Positions 34,817 to 43,656 of a DNA stretch of 64,000 nucleotides are shown piece after piece (position 1 is the first letter of the stretch; every line of letters begins with the position of its first letter). Below the pieces are notes generated by a model. It did no database searches. It saw only the letters and a list, made by a program, of their open reading frames with translations, and had not been told where the DNA came from. The DNA lies in the NCBI RefSeq assembly GCF_003478995.1, contig NZ_QUGI01000007.1, forward strand, positions 139,347 to 203,346, given 5' to 3'. A program made the translations under genes and the position numbers. This DNA is from Pseudoflavonifractor sp. AF19-9AC. Lineage in GTDB: Bacteria; Bacillota; Clostridia; Oscillospirales; Oscillospiraceae.

Positions 34817-35491
34817 TTACCCAAGGCGGCGGTATTGTTTCTGATTCAGGCTGCCCGCCGCCACAGAAATCCCCGTTCCTGACAGCGCCCGGGCAAATTC
34901 CTCCGCTCTGCCCCAGTCCGATGGCCTGTCCACCTGATTGACAAAGACCTGCCCGGCCAGCTTCTCCCGGGCAATGGCCCGGGCGGCCAAAGTCGGGGTT
35001 ACCACGTCCCCCGCCTTTGCCCCCGTCAGGCGGCAGAATATCTCCGGGCGATGGACTGCCTCCTCCACCCGCCGTCCAAATCCGGAAGCGCCCACCACAC
35101 AGATCACCTGTCTGCTCTCCGGGGGAATCACCGGTTCATGGGGGGCATGGGCCTTCAGCGGCAGGCGCTTGGAGCCGTCCGCCTCCACCAGCACATAGTC
35201 CGCCAGCCCGGCCAGCACCTCCACAGGCAGCTGGGATGCCGTGAGCTTGCCCTCCGCCCCGGGCTGCCCCACGCACACCACAGGGTGTTCCGCCAGCAGC
35301 CGCTCCAGCTCTCCCTCCCCGGCGCCGGTATAGAGGGGAATTCCGGCAAAGGGCAGAATATGGGTGGTGGTACATAAAATGACCCGGCCGGGCAGCTCCT
35401 CCCCCAAGGTGCGCAGCAGCGTGGTCTTTCCCCCGCTGCCAATCACGGCACAGACTCCTTTTTTCAGCCCCAGAAGCTCGTTCAGCTCCAT
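34817..35491 (-). CDS. yqeC: YqeC-type selenium cofactor biosynthesis protein
   Basis: A 224-aa P-loop protein. ATG 35491 is chosen because GAGAGG lies eight nt upstream. Walker A-like GSGGKTTLL is at about 19-27, and YVLVEADGSKRLPLKAHAPHEPV is the family's conserved middle. YqeC marks genomes with selenium-dependent molybdenum hydroxylases and is thought to act with YqeB and SelD in placing labile selenium in the molybdenum centre. It is divergent from the yedF operon. Confidence 0.85.
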   Translation of the reverse strand: MELNELLGLKKGVCAVIGSGGKTTLLRTLGEELPGRVILCTTTHILPFAGIPLYTGAGEGELERLLAEHPVVCVGQPGAEGKLTASQLPVEVLAGLADYVLVEADGSKRLPLKAHAPHEPVIPPESRQVICVVGASGFGRRVEEAVHRPEIFCRLTGAKAGDVVTPTLAARAIAREKLAGQVFVNQVDRPSDWGRAEEFARALSGTGISVAAGSLNQKQYRRLG

Positions 35492-35535
35492 GCAAACCGC
35501 CTCTCTTTCCACGGGTCAATCTTCTCCAAGGTCGG

Positions 35536-35564
35536 TTGACTTTCCCAGAAAATCATTGTATAAT
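35536..35564 (+). promoter_or_regulatory. Promoter of the yedF-led operon
   Basis: TTGACT (35536-35541) and TATAAT (35559-35564) with an exact 17-nt spacer, about 60 nt before the yedF ATG. Confidence 0.85.
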
Positions 35565-35626
35565 ATATCCCGCGTTATTTATTATAAAGTATAACGAAGA
35601 AAAGTACAAGATGGGAGCGAAAAAAT

Positions 35627-36235
35627 ATGATCGTAGATGCCAGAGGAAAGCCTTGTCCCCAGCCCGTGGTGTTGGCCCTGCACGCCCTGCCCAAGCTGAA
35701 TGCCGGGGAGGAATTGGACGTGCTTGTGGACAACGAGGCGGCGGTGGAAAATCTCCGGCGCATGGCCGGACAGAAGGGACGCAGCGCTACTGTGACCCAG
35801 GAGGATAACTTCTGGCATGTGCAGATCGGAGAGGGCAGCTCTGCCGCCGCTCCTGCCCCCCAGACCCAGGAGGCTCCCAGCTGCTGCGCCCCCATGGGCT
35901 CCGCCGCGGTGGTGGCCATTGGCACCGACGTGATGGGCCGGGGCAGCGAGGAGCTGGGCCGCGCCCTCATCAAGAGTTTTCTGTACGCCCTGGCCCAGCT
36001 GGAGGTCCCCCCTGTCACCCTGCTGTTCTTCAACGGCGGCGCTAAGCTCACCGTGGAGGGCAGCCAGTCTCTGGAGGACCTGCGGACTCTGGAAGAGGCC
36101 GGGACGGAGATTCTCACCTGCGGCACCTGCCTGGACTACTACGGCCTGAAGGACAAGCTGGCCATCGGCAGCGTCACCAACATGTACCGCATTGCGGAGA
36201 TTCTCACCACCGCCGACCGTCTGGTCACCCTATGA
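35627..36235 (+). CDS. yedF: YedF sulfurtransferase-like selenium metabolism protein
   Basis: A 202-aa protein. Residues 1-70 are a TusA-like domain with the active-site pattern GKPCPQPV (Cys10). After a linker with a Cys pair (SCCAP), a DsrE-like domain follows with CGTCLDYYG near 165-170. YedF is thought to carry or pass selenium or sulfur in selenium pathways. It heads the operon and overlaps the cysteine desulfurase by four nt, consistent with the desulfurase handing S/Se to it. Confidence 0.88.
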   Translation: MIVDARGKPCPQPVVLALHALPKLNAGEELDVLVDNEAAVENLRRMAGQKGRSATVTQEDNFWHVQIGEGSSAAAPAPQTQEAPSCCAPMGSAAVVAIGTDVMGRGSEELGRALIKSFLYALAQLEVPPVTLLFFNGGAKLTVEGSQSLEDLRTLEEAGTEILTCGTCLDYYGLKDKLAIGSVTNMYRIAEILTTADRLVTL

Positions 36236-37374
36236 TCTATCTCAATAACGCCGCCACCACCCTCCAGAAGCCCCCCTGTGTAGCTCAGGCGGTGGTGGAT
36301 GCCATGAGCCATTTGGGCAACGGCGCCCGGGGCGGCCACACCGGCGAGATGTCCGCCGCCCGCACCGTGTTTCAGACCCGGGAGGCTCTGGCCAAACTCT
36401 TCGGCTTCTCCCACCCGGAGCGGGTCATCTTCACTGCCAACGCCACCCAGGCTCTGAACACCGCTCTCTTTGGCCTTCTTAATCCCGGCGATCACGTCAT
36501 CGCCACCGACTGGGACCACAACTCGGTGCTGCGTCCCCTCCATGTGCTGGCCCGAGAGCGTGGTGTGGAGGTGGACTTCCTCCCCGCCGACCGCCAGGGG
36601 CGGCTGCGGTATGACCAGCTGGAAGAGCTGGTGCGGCCCAACACTAAGCTTCTGGTGTGCACCCACGCCTCCAACCTGACGGGCAACCTGCTGGATGTGG
36701 AGCGGGCAGCCTCCTTTGCCCGGAGGCACGGCCTCTATTTTCTGCTGGACGCCGCCCAGACCGCGGGCAGCACCCCCATTTCCATGGAGGAGATGGGCAT
36801 TGACCTTCTGGCCTTCACCGGCCACAAGGGCCTCATGGGGCCCCAGGGCACCGGCGGACTGTGCGTCGCCCCCCGGGTGGAGCTGCGGCCGCTGGTGTCC
36901 GGCGGCACCGGCGTACGCTCCTTTGAGGAGGAGCAGCCGGCGGAATACCCCGAGCACCTGGAGGCGGGCACCCTCAACGGCCACGGCCTGGCCGGGCTGG
37001 GGGCGGCGGTGGACTTCATTCTGGACACCGGAGTGGAAGCCATCCACGCCCATGAACTGGCCCTCACCCATCGTTTTGCCCAGGGGATTCGAGACATCCC
37101 CGGCGTTACGGTGTACGGCGACTTCTCCGGGGACCGGGCGCCGGTGGTAGCCCTGAATCTGGAGGGCTGGGACCCCGCCTCGGCGGCGGACACCCTGGCC
37201 CAGGACTACGACATCGCCGTCCGGCCCGGCATCCACTGTGCCCCCCGGATGCACCGGGCTCTTGGCACCCAGGATGTGGGCTGCCTGCGTTTCTCCTTCG
37301 GCTATTACACCAGAGAGGCGGACATTGACGCGGCGCTGGCCGCCCTGAAGGAGATGGCAGAGCCATGCGAGTAA
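36232..37374 (+). CDS. Class-V aminotransferase-type cysteine desulfurase / selenocysteine lyase
   Basis: A 380-aa PLP enzyme. IYLNNAATTLQKP opens the protein; the PLP lysine lies in FTGHKGLMGPQG (about 200), with DAAQTAG before it. RPGIHCAPRMH near 336 holds the catalytic Cys loop. Such enzymes release S or Se from cysteine or selenocysteine as a protein persulfide/perselenide. Position between yedF and DUF3343, and near selD, argues for a selenium-delivery role. Overlaps of four nt upstream and ten nt downstream show tight co-translation. Confidence 0.9.
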   Translation: MIYLNNAATTLQKPPCVAQAVVDAMSHLGNGARGGHTGEMSAARTVFQTREALAKLFGFSHPERVIFTANATQALNTALFGLLNPGDHVIATDWDHNSVLRPLHVLARERGVEVDFLPADRQGRLRYDQLEELVRPNTKLLVCTHASNLTGNLLDVERAASFARRHGLYFLLDAAQTAGSTPISMEEMGIDLLAFTGHKGLMGPQGTGGLCVAPRVELRPLVSGGTGVRSFEEEQPAEYPEHLEAGTLNGHGLAGLGAAVDFILDTGVEAIHAHELALTHRFAQGIRDIPGVTVYGDFSGDRAPVVALNLEGWDPASAADTLAQDYDIAVRPGIHCAPRMHRALGTQDVGCLRFSFGYYTREADIDAALAALKEMAEPCE

Positions 37375-37592
37375 AAAGGCCCACCCTGGTCATCACCTTT
37401 CCCACCACCACCGCCGCCCTCCAATGGGAGCGGCAGTGTCAAGCATTGAATATCCCCGGGCGTATCATCCCCGTCCCGGTGACCATCACCGCCGACTGCG
37501 GTCTGGCCTGGGCCATGCCCCCCGCAGATCGCGGGCGGCTGGAGGAGGTGCCGGAGCTCTCCCGCTCCGACTGCCTGGAACTGATGCTTTAA
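37365..37592 (+). CDS. DUF3343 putative Se/S carrier protein
   Basis: A 75-aa protein (MRVKRPTLVITFPTTTAALQ ... PVPVTITADCGLAW). It matches DUF3343, small ferredoxin-fold proteins with a conserved cysteine after a PVP strand, suggested to carry selenium or sulfur. The start lies inside the desulfurase 3' end. Selenium carriage is inferred from company, not shown. Confidence 0.8.
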   Translation: MRVKRPTLVITFPTTTAALQWERQCQALNIPGRIIPVPVTITADCGLAWAMPPADRGRLEEVPELSRSDCLELML

Positions 37593-37618
37593 GTAACACG
37601 AAGAGGAGGAACTGTCCC

Positions 37619-38413
37619 ATGCTGGTTGTCATTCGCGGCGCCGGAGACATCGCCACGGGCATCGCCCTGCGGCTTCACCGCGCCGGTATTCATCTCATTC
37701 TCACCGATCTGCCCCAGCCCACGGCGGTGCGGCGCACCGTCTGCTTCTCCGAGGCCATCCGCCTGGGAGAGGTGCAGGTGGAGGACGTCACCGCCCGGCT
37801 GGCCCACAGCCCCCAGGAGGCGCTGGAGCTGACCCGACAGGGCACCGTGGCGGTGCTGGCTGACCCAGACGGGGCCTGCATCTCCGCGCTGAAGCCCGAC
37901 GGGCTGGTGGACGCCATCCTGGCCAAAAAGAATTTGGGCACCCGCAAGGACATGGCCCCGGTGGTCATCGGGGTGGGCCCCGGCTTTACCGCCGGGGTGG
38001 ATTGCCACGCCGCGGTGGAGACCATGCGCGGCCACACTCTGGGCCGGGTCCTCTATACTGGCTCCCCCATTCCCAACACCGGCGTGCCCGGGAACATCGG
38101 CGGCTACACGGTGGAGCGGGTGCTCCGGGCTCCGGCGGACGGCATCTTTGAGCCCAAGCTGGAAATCGGCGCCCTGGTGAAAGCCGGGGAAGTGGCCGGC
38201 ATGGTGAACGGCCAGCCCATGCTGTGCACCATTGACGGCTGTCTGCGGGGACTGCTCCAGGCGGGGGTCCCCGTACACACAGGAATGAAGAGCGGAGACA
38301 TCGACCCCCGGTGCAAGCCGGAGCACTGCCTCACCGCCTCGGACAAGGCCCTGGCGGTGGGCGGCGGCGTGCTGGAGGCCCTGCTCCACTTCTCCCAGGC
38401 GTTGGAGGGATAA
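37619..38413 (+). CDS. yqeB: YqeB (EF2563-type) selenium-dependent molybdenum hydroxylase accessory protein
   Basis: A 264-aa protein from ATG 37619 (GAGGAGG nine nt upstream). It opens with a Rossmann-like LVVIRGAGDIATGIALRLHR and contains VIGVGPGFTAGVDCHAAVETMRGH and GDIDPRCKPEHCLTASDKALAVGGG. These match the EF2563/YqeB family that marks selenium-dependent molybdenum hydroxylases. Its biochemical step is unresolved. It is followed by selD after three nt. Confidence 0.88.
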   Translation: MLVVIRGAGDIATGIALRLHRAGIHLILTDLPQPTAVRRTVCFSEAIRLGEVQVEDVTARLAHSPQEALELTRQGTVAVLADPDGACISALKPDGLVDAILAKKNLGTRKDMAPVVIGVGPGFTAGVDCHAAVETMRGHTLGRVLYTGSPIPNTGVPGNIGGYTVERVLRAPADGIFEPKLEIGALVKAGEVAGMVNGQPMLCTIDGCLRGLLQAGVPVHTGMKSGDIDPRCKPEHCLTASDKALAVGGGVLEALLHFSQALEG

Positions 38414-38416
38414 ACG

Positions 38417-39457
38417 ATGGACGACATTCAACTGACTAAGCTGGCCGAGTGCGCCGGCTGCGGGGCCAAGGTGGGGGCCGGGGAGCTGTGCAAGCTGCTG
38501 GAGGGCCTGAAGGTCCGCCAGGACCCCAACCTGCTGGTGGGCTACGACCGCAGCGACGACGCCTCCGTCTATAAGCTCACCGACGACCTGGCCCTGGTGC
38601 AGACGGTGGACTTCTTCCCCCCCATTGCTGACGACCCCTACACCTTCGGGGCCATCGCCGCGGCCAACGCCCTGTCCGACGTGTACGCCATGGGCGGAGA
38701 GCCCAAGCTGGCCCTGAACGTGATGGCGGTACCCGAGGACATGCCCAAGGAGGCGGTCCACGCCATCCTCCGGGGCGGCTATGAGAAGGCCTACGAGGCC
38801 GGAGCCATCATCACCGGCGGTCACAGCATCTATGACAAGGAGCCCAAGTACGGCATGGCGGTCACCGGCTTTGTACACCCGGACAAGCTGCTCACCAACT
38901 CCGGTGCAAAGCCCGGGGATGTGCTCCTCTACACCAAGCCCATCGGCATCGGCGTCCTCACCGCCGGCATCAAGGGAGAGCTGTGTGATTCGTCCACCGC
39001 CCGGATGGCGGAGGGGCTCATGATGACCCTGAACAAATACGCCCGGGACATCATGGTGCAGTACCGGGTCCACGCCTGCACCGACGTCACCGGCTTTGGT
39101 GTGATGGGCCACCTGCTGGAGATGGCCCAGGGCAGCGAGGCCCAGATTCATATTGATGTTGCCGGTCTTCAGCTTATCCCTCAGTCCCTGGAGCTGGCCC
39201 GGCTGGGGGTGCTCCCCGCGGGGCTCTACCGAAACCGCCACTTCGCCCAGGAGTGGGTGGACGGCGGAAATGTGGAGCTGGCCGTGCAGGACCTGCTCTA
39301 CGACCCCCAGACCTCCGGCGGCCTGATGATGGCCGTGGAGGCGGAGGACGCCCCCGCCCTGCTGGAGGCTCTGAAGGCCGACTGCCGGGTGCCCGCCCCC
39401 CAGCTGGTGGGCCGGGTGGCCCCCTACGAGGGCGGCAAGCGTATCTTTTTGCAGTAA
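38417..39457 (+). CDS. selD: Selenide, water dikinase
   Basis: A 346-aa ATP-dependent enzyme making selenophosphate from selenide. The catalytic loop is ECAGCGAKVG, with Cys15 and Lys18 matching E. coli Cys17 and Lys20; the second Cys of the E. coli loop is Ala here. GYDRSDDASVY, TVDFFPPI, GGHSI and TDVTGFGVMGH are all conserved. It uses Cys and not Sec. Selenophosphate feeds either selenocysteine synthesis or the selenium cofactor; the yqeB/yqeC company points to the cofactor, and selA, selB and selC are not in the window. Confidence 0.95.
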   Translation: MDDIQLTKLAECAGCGAKVGAGELCKLLEGLKVRQDPNLLVGYDRSDDASVYKLTDDLALVQTVDFFPPIADDPYTFGAIAAANALSDVYAMGGEPKLALNVMAVPEDMPKEAVHAILRGGYEKAYEAGAIITGGHSIYDKEPKYGMAVTGFVHPDKLLTNSGAKPGDVLLYTKPIGIGVLTAGIKGELCDSSTARMAEGLMMTLNKYARDIMVQYRVHACTDVTGFGVMGHLLEMAQGSEAQIHIDVAGLQLIPQSLELARLGVLPAGLYRNRHFAQEWVDGGNVELAVQDLLYDPQTSGGLMMAVEAEDAPALLEALKADCRVPAPQLVGRVAPYEGGKRIFLQ

Positions 39458-39479
39458 TTTGCAGTAAGGAGTGCCGTTT

Positions 39480-40487
39480 GTGGACGATTTGACCCTGTTT
39501 GACACCTTGCGTGAGGATTTGGCCCAGGGCGGCCGGGTTGTGCTGTGCACCGTTGTGGGCAGCATGGGCTCCGCCCCCCGGGGCGCGGGCGCCCGGATGG
39601 CCCTGCGGGCGGACGGCAGCGCCCTGGGCACCATCGGCGGCGGCTCCGCGGAGCGGCTGGCCACAGAGCGGGCCAAGAAGCTGCTGGCCGGAGAGGGTGC
39701 TCCCGGCCTGATGGAGTACACCATGGGGGGCGCGGACAGCAACACCGGCATGGTGTGCGGCGGCGCGGCCACCGTGTGCTTTCAGCTGCTCACCCCCGAC
39801 GACCTGCCCGAGCTGGACAAGCTGTCCCGGCTGCTCACCGCTGGCAGCCCCTGTACCCTGGCTTTGGACTGCACGGGGGATGTCCCCCGCCTTGCCGTCT
39901 GGGGCGAGGGCGAGCTGCCCCCCTACCTGTCTGACCGCCTCGGCGACCGGCCGGTGCTGGCAGACGGCGTCTACACCGAGCCCATGGGGCTTGACGGGGT
40001 TCTCTACTTGTTCGGCGCTGGACATGTGGGCCAGGCTCTGGGTCCCCTGCTGGCCCAGGTGGGCTTCCGGGTGATCGTGGTAGACAGCCGGCCCGAGCTG
40101 GCCCGTCCGGAGCTCTTCCCCGGGGTACACCAGGTGCTGCTGGGCTCCTTTGCCCGCATCGGGGACACCGTCTCCCTCACCCCAAGGGACTACGCAGTGG
40201 TAATGACGCCGGGCCACATGGCCGATCTGGAAGTGCTGTGCCAGGTGCTCCCCTGCTCTCCCTGCTATGTGGGGTGCATGGGCAGCCGGAAGAAGCTGGC
40301 CTTTGTACGGCAGGAACTGGGGCGCCGTGGCTTCTCCCCCGCCCAGATCGACGCCGTCCATCTGCCCATCGGCCTGCCCATCGGCGGAGAGACCCCCATG
40401 GAGATTGCCGTCAGCGTGGCAGCGGAGCTCATCCAGTTCCGGGCCGCCCGCCTGCCCGGCCGCAAGAGCGGCCGGTGCCCATCCTGA
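39480..40487 (+). CDS. xdhC: XdhC/CoxF-type molybdenum hydroxylase maturation protein
   Basis: A 335-aa protein from GTG 39480, chosen because AAGGAG lies eight nt upstream. Residues 15-110 are the XdhC N-terminal domain (VVGSMGSAPRGAGARM, LGTIGGGSAE) and the C-terminal half is the Rossmann domain (YLFGAGHVGQALGPL). XdhC proteins bind molybdopterin cofactor, help sulfurate or selenate it and insert it in xanthine-dehydrogenase-type enzymes. It links the selenium genes upstream to the molybdenum genes downstream. Confidence 0.9.
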   Translation: MDDLTLFDTLREDLAQGGRVVLCTVVGSMGSAPRGAGARMALRADGSALGTIGGGSAERLATERAKKLLAGEGAPGLMEYTMGGADSNTGMVCGGAATVCFQLLTPDDLPELDKLSRLLTAGSPCTLALDCTGDVPRLAVWGEGELPPYLSDRLGDRPVLADGVYTEPMGLDGVLYLFGAGHVGQALGPLLAQVGFRVIVVDSRPELARPELFPGVHQVLLGSFARIGDTVSLTPRDYAVVMTPGHMADLEVLCQVLPCSPCYVGCMGSRKKLAFVRQELGRRGFSPAQIDAVHLPIGLPIGGETPMEIAVSVAAELIQFRAARLPGRKSGRCPS

Positions 40488-40539
40488 GACTGAACGTGCA
40501 GACTGCCGTTTCAGAGTATAAAAAGACAGAGGAATGAAT

Positions 40540-42111
40540 ATGAAACTGCGCACCTTTCTGACCCGGGCCCTGGCCCTGGTTCTCACCGCCGGTCTGCTGG
40601 CCGGCTGTTCCTCCGGCAGCACCTCCGGGTCCTCCGCCCAGAGCGGCGACGGCGCCCAGGGGGAGAATGTGGAGCTGACGGTCTTTGCCGCCGCCTCCAT
40701 GACTGAGACTCTGGAGGAGATTGCCGAGCTTTACAAGAACGTGGCCCCCAACGTCACCCTGGTCTTTAATTTCGCCTCCTCCGGCGACCTGCTCACCCAG
40801 ATCAAGGAGGGTGCCGACTGCGACCTCTTTATCTCCGCCGCCCCCAAGCAGATGAACGCCATGGACGGCTCCCTCATTGGGGACACCGAGAAGAACCCTG
40901 ACGGCCTCGACCTCATCGTCACCGACAGCCGCATTGACCTGCTGGAGAACAAGGTGGCCCTGGCCGTTCCCGAGGGCAACCTCAAGGGCATTGAGAGCTT
41001 CGACCAGCTCGCCGAGCTTCTGGAGAGCGGCGACGTGTTCCTGGCCATGGGCAACAGCGACGTGCCCGTGGGTCAGTACACCCAGAAGATCTTTGCCTAC
41101 TACGGCCTGGACGAGGCCGCTTTGAATGAGGCCGGGGTGCTCACCTACGGCTCCGACGTGAAGGAGGTCACCACCCAGGTGAGCGAGGGTGCCGTGGACT
41201 GCGGCATCATCTACGCCACCGACGCCTTCTCCGCCAACCTGGAGGTAGTGGACGGAGCCACCGCTGAGATGTGCGGCCAGGTCATCTACCCCGCCGCCGT
41301 GCTGAAGGGGAGCGCCCACCCCGATGAGGCCCAGGCTTTCCTGGACTACCTCACTGGGGACGAGGCCGGCGCTGTCTTTGAGAGTGTAGGCTTCACCCCC
41401 CTGTCCGGCGCAGCGACTCAGGAGCTTTCCGCCGACCTCTCTGGCCAGTCCCTGCTCATCTACTGCGGCGCCGGTATGCAGGAGCCCTTCCAGGTGATCG
41501 CCCAGACCTTCCAGGATTTGACCGGCTGTGAGATGAATGTCACCTACGCCAACGCCGCTCAGATTCAGACCCAGATCCAGCAGGCCCAGGAAGGGGCTTA
41601 CTTCATTGCCGGCTCCGCCGACGAGGTAAAGCCTGTCAGCGATTACGTAACCAGCAGCGTGGATCTGGTCAAACACATCCCCGTGCTGGCCGTGGCCGAG
41701 GGCAATCCCAAGAACATCACCGGCATCGCCGACCTGGCCAGCACTGACATCGTCACCGTTATCGGCGACTCAGAGTCCACCCCCATCGGAAAGATCGCCG
41801 TGAAGGCCTTCAGCGATTTCGGCGTCACCGACCAGGTGAATCTGGCCGCTACTACCACCACCGCGCCCCAGCTGGCCACCCTGATTTCCCTGGGCGAGGC
41901 GGACGCCGCCATCATCTGGAAGGAAAACTGCAACGTGGATGGGGTGGAGATCTGTAAGACCTCCGACATGGACGCCTACGTGAAGACCATTCCCGCCGCC
42001 CGGCTGACCTTCAGCGCCGATGACCAGGCCGCCGACGTGTTCGGCCAGTTCCTGGCCACCGACACCGCCCGGGAGATCTGGACCAGCTTCGGCTACGAGC
42101 TGGCAGAATGA
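40540..42111 (+). CDS. modA: Tandem-fused double molybdate-binding lipoprotein (ModA-ModA)
   Basis: A 523-aa lipoprotein from ATG 40540 (GAGGA six nt upstream). The signal peptide ends in the lipobox LLAGC. Domain 1 (about 45-285) is a standard ModA (LTVFAAASMTETLEEIAELY, NFASSGDLLTQIKEGADCDLF, AMGNSDVPVGQYTQKIF). Domain 2 (about 300-523) is a second ModA-like domain (LLIYCGAGMQEPFQVIAQTF, STPIGKIAVKAF). ModA is usually about 250 aa, so this is a fusion of two binding proteins. Domain 2 is more divergent and may bind another oxyanion such as tungstate. It overlaps modB by four nt. Confidence 0.92.
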   Translation: MKLRTFLTRALALVLTAGLLAGCSSGSTSGSSAQSGDGAQGENVELTVFAAASMTETLEEIAELYKNVAPNVTLVFNFASSGDLLTQIKEGADCDLFISAAPKQMNAMDGSLIGDTEKNPDGLDLIVTDSRIDLLENKVALAVPEGNLKGIESFDQLAELLESGDVFLAMGNSDVPVGQYTQKIFAYYGLDEAALNEAGVLTYGSDVKEVTTQVSEGAVDCGIIYATDAFSANLEVVDGATAEMCGQVIYPAAVLKGSAHPDEAQAFLDYLTGDEAGAVFESVGFTPLSGAATQELSADLSGQSLLIYCGAGMQEPFQVIAQTFQDLTGCEMNVTYANAAQIQTQIQQAQEGAYFIAGSADEVKPVSDYVTSSVDLVKHIPVLAVAEGNPKNITGIADLASTDIVTVIGDSESTPIGKIAVKAFSDFGVTDQVNLAATTTTAPQLATLISLGEADAAIIWKENCNVDGVEICKTSDMDAYVKTIPAARLTFSADDQAADVFGQFLATDTAREIWTSFGYELAE

Positions 42112-42914
42112 GAAACCGGAGCGGAGGGGGCTGGTTTCCTCTGTTCTGTGCGCTCCTGGCCCTGACCGCCCTGGGGCTGGTGGGCAGCAACGTGGCGGTC
42201 ATTGCGGTCCGGGGCTTTCACAGCCTCCCCGCCTGTCTCACTCAGCCCGAGGTGCGTTTTGCCCTGGGGCTGAGCGTGAAAAGCGCCTGCATCTCCACCG
42301 CGCTCTGCTTCCTGTTGGCTATCCCCACCGCCTACACCCTTACCCGCTCCGTTTTTCCCGGCAGGCGGGCTGCGGAGATCGTGCTGGAGCTGACCATGTC
42401 TCTGCCTTACATCGTACTGGGCCTGAGCATGCTCATTCTGTTTTCCTCCCCTGCCGGCAAGTGGCTGAAGGAGGCCGGATTCCCGGTTGTATTCCATCAA
42501 AACGGAGTGATTCTGGCCCAGCTCATTGTTAATCTGCCCTTTGCGGTCCGGCTCTGTTCCGCCGCCTTTCAGGGTGCGGACCGCAAGCTGGAGTGTGTGG
42601 CCGGGCTGCTGGGGGCCTCTCCCGCCCAGCAGTTTCTGACTGTCCTTCTGCCCCTCAGCCGCAACGCCCTCATCAGCGCGGTGATTTTAGTCTGGTCCCG
42701 GGCCCTGGGTGAGTTCGGCGCCACTTTGATGCTGGTGGGCGTCACCCGAATGAAAACCGAGACTCTGCCCGGCAGCATCTATCTGGCCGTGAGCACCAAC
42801 AACCTGGACGCCGCCCTGGCCAGCGCCTTTTTGCTGCTGGTCATATCCGCCCTCTCTCTCACCGCCGCCAACCTGCTGGGTCGGACCGGCAAACAACGGA
42901 GCCGCTATGTGTAA
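42108..42914 (+). CDS. modB: Molybdate-type ABC permease 1
   Basis: A 268-aa membrane protein with about six helices and the inner-membrane EAA-like loop (LECVAGLLGASPAQQFLTVLLP, ALGEFGATLMLVG) typical of ModB/CysTW-type permeases. It is coupled to the double binding protein by a four-nt overlap, and its end overlaps the ATPase start by eight nt. The substrate is taken as molybdate or tungstate from context. Confidence 0.9.
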   Translation: MRNRSGGGWFPLFCALLALTALGLVGSNVAVIAVRGFHSLPACLTQPEVRFALGLSVKSACISTALCFLLAIPTAYTLTRSVFPGRRAAEIVLELTMSLPYIVLGLSMLILFSSPAGKWLKEAGFPVVFHQNGVILAQLIVNLPFAVRLCSAAFQGADRKLECVAGLLGASPAQQFLTVLLPLSRNALISAVILVWSRALGEFGATLMLVGVTRMKTETLPGSIYLAVSTNNLDAALASAFLLLVISALSLTAANLLGRTGKQRSRYV

Positions 42915-43650
42915 TCGACAACAGGATGAGGTCCTCCGGCTGGAAAATGTGAGTGTCCGCCGGGGCACCTTCTCGCTCAACCAAATCAGCTTTTCCGTCT
43001 CCGCCGGGGAAATTATGGCCATTCTGGGCCGCACCGGCGCGGGCAAGACCCTGCTGCTGGAGACTGCGGCCGGTTTCTGCCGGCCGGAGGCAGGGCGGGT
43101 CCTCTGCCTGGGTGAGGACGTACACAAGACCCCCGTCCACCGCCGGAACATCGGCTATCTCTATCAGGATCTCAGTCTCTTCCCCCACATGACCGCGGCC
43201 GCCAACATAGGCTACGGCCTGGCGCTGCGCCGCCTGCCCCGGGAGGAGATCCGGACCAGAGTGGAGGAGATCGCCCAGCGCTTCGGCATCCTCCGCATTT
43301 TAAACCAGTACCCGGGCACGCTCAGCGGCGGAGAGCAGCAGCGGGTCGCCCTGGCCCGGGCTTTGATGGTGCAAACGCCCCTCCTGCTGCTGGACGAGCC
43401 CTTTTCCGCCCTGGACCCGGTGACCCGTGAGGAGCTCTGCTGCCTGGTCCGCGACGTCTGCCAAGAGTTTCAGTGCGCTGTGGTACTGGTCACCCACGAC
43501 TTCCGCGAGGCGACAACCCTGGCCCACCGGATTGGGGTACTGCTGGACGGCAGGCTTCGGGGCATCGTCCCCGCCGTGGAACTGTTCCGGGCGGACTGGG
43601 ACGACGAAGCCAGGTCCTTTCTGGGGCTGAAACCGAATACAAGGGAGTAA
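42907..43650 (+). CDS. ABC transporter ATPase 1 (molybdate-type, no TOBE domain)
   Basis: A 247-aa ATPase with Walker A GRTGAGKT, signature LSGGEQQRVALARAL, Walker B LLLLDEPFSALD and H-loop THD. It stops soon after the nucleotide-binding domain, so it lacks the TOBE/Mop regulatory domain found in ModC and in ATPase 2 of this operon. It would power permease 1. Confidence 0.9.
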   Translation: MCNRQQDEVLRLENVSVRRGTFSLNQISFSVSAGEIMAILGRTGAGKTLLLETAAGFCRPEAGRVLCLGEDVHKTPVHRRNIGYLYQDLSLFPHMTAAANIGYGLALRRLPREEIRTRVEEIAQRFGILRILNQYPGTLSGGEQQRVALARALMVQTPLLLLDEPFSALDPVTREELCCLVRDVCQEFQCAVVLVTHDFREATTLAHRIGVLLDGRLRGIVPAVELFRADWDDEARSFLGLKPNTRE

Positions 43651-43656
43651 ACAGCT

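Noticed and set aside
38459..38475. Selenocysteine in SelD
   Set aside because: The catalytic position is TGC (Cys), not TGA.
37589..39772. 727-codon minus-strand ORF opposite yqeB and selD
   Set aside because: Antisense shadow; the plus-strand frames carry complete SelD and YqeB motifs with ribosome sites.
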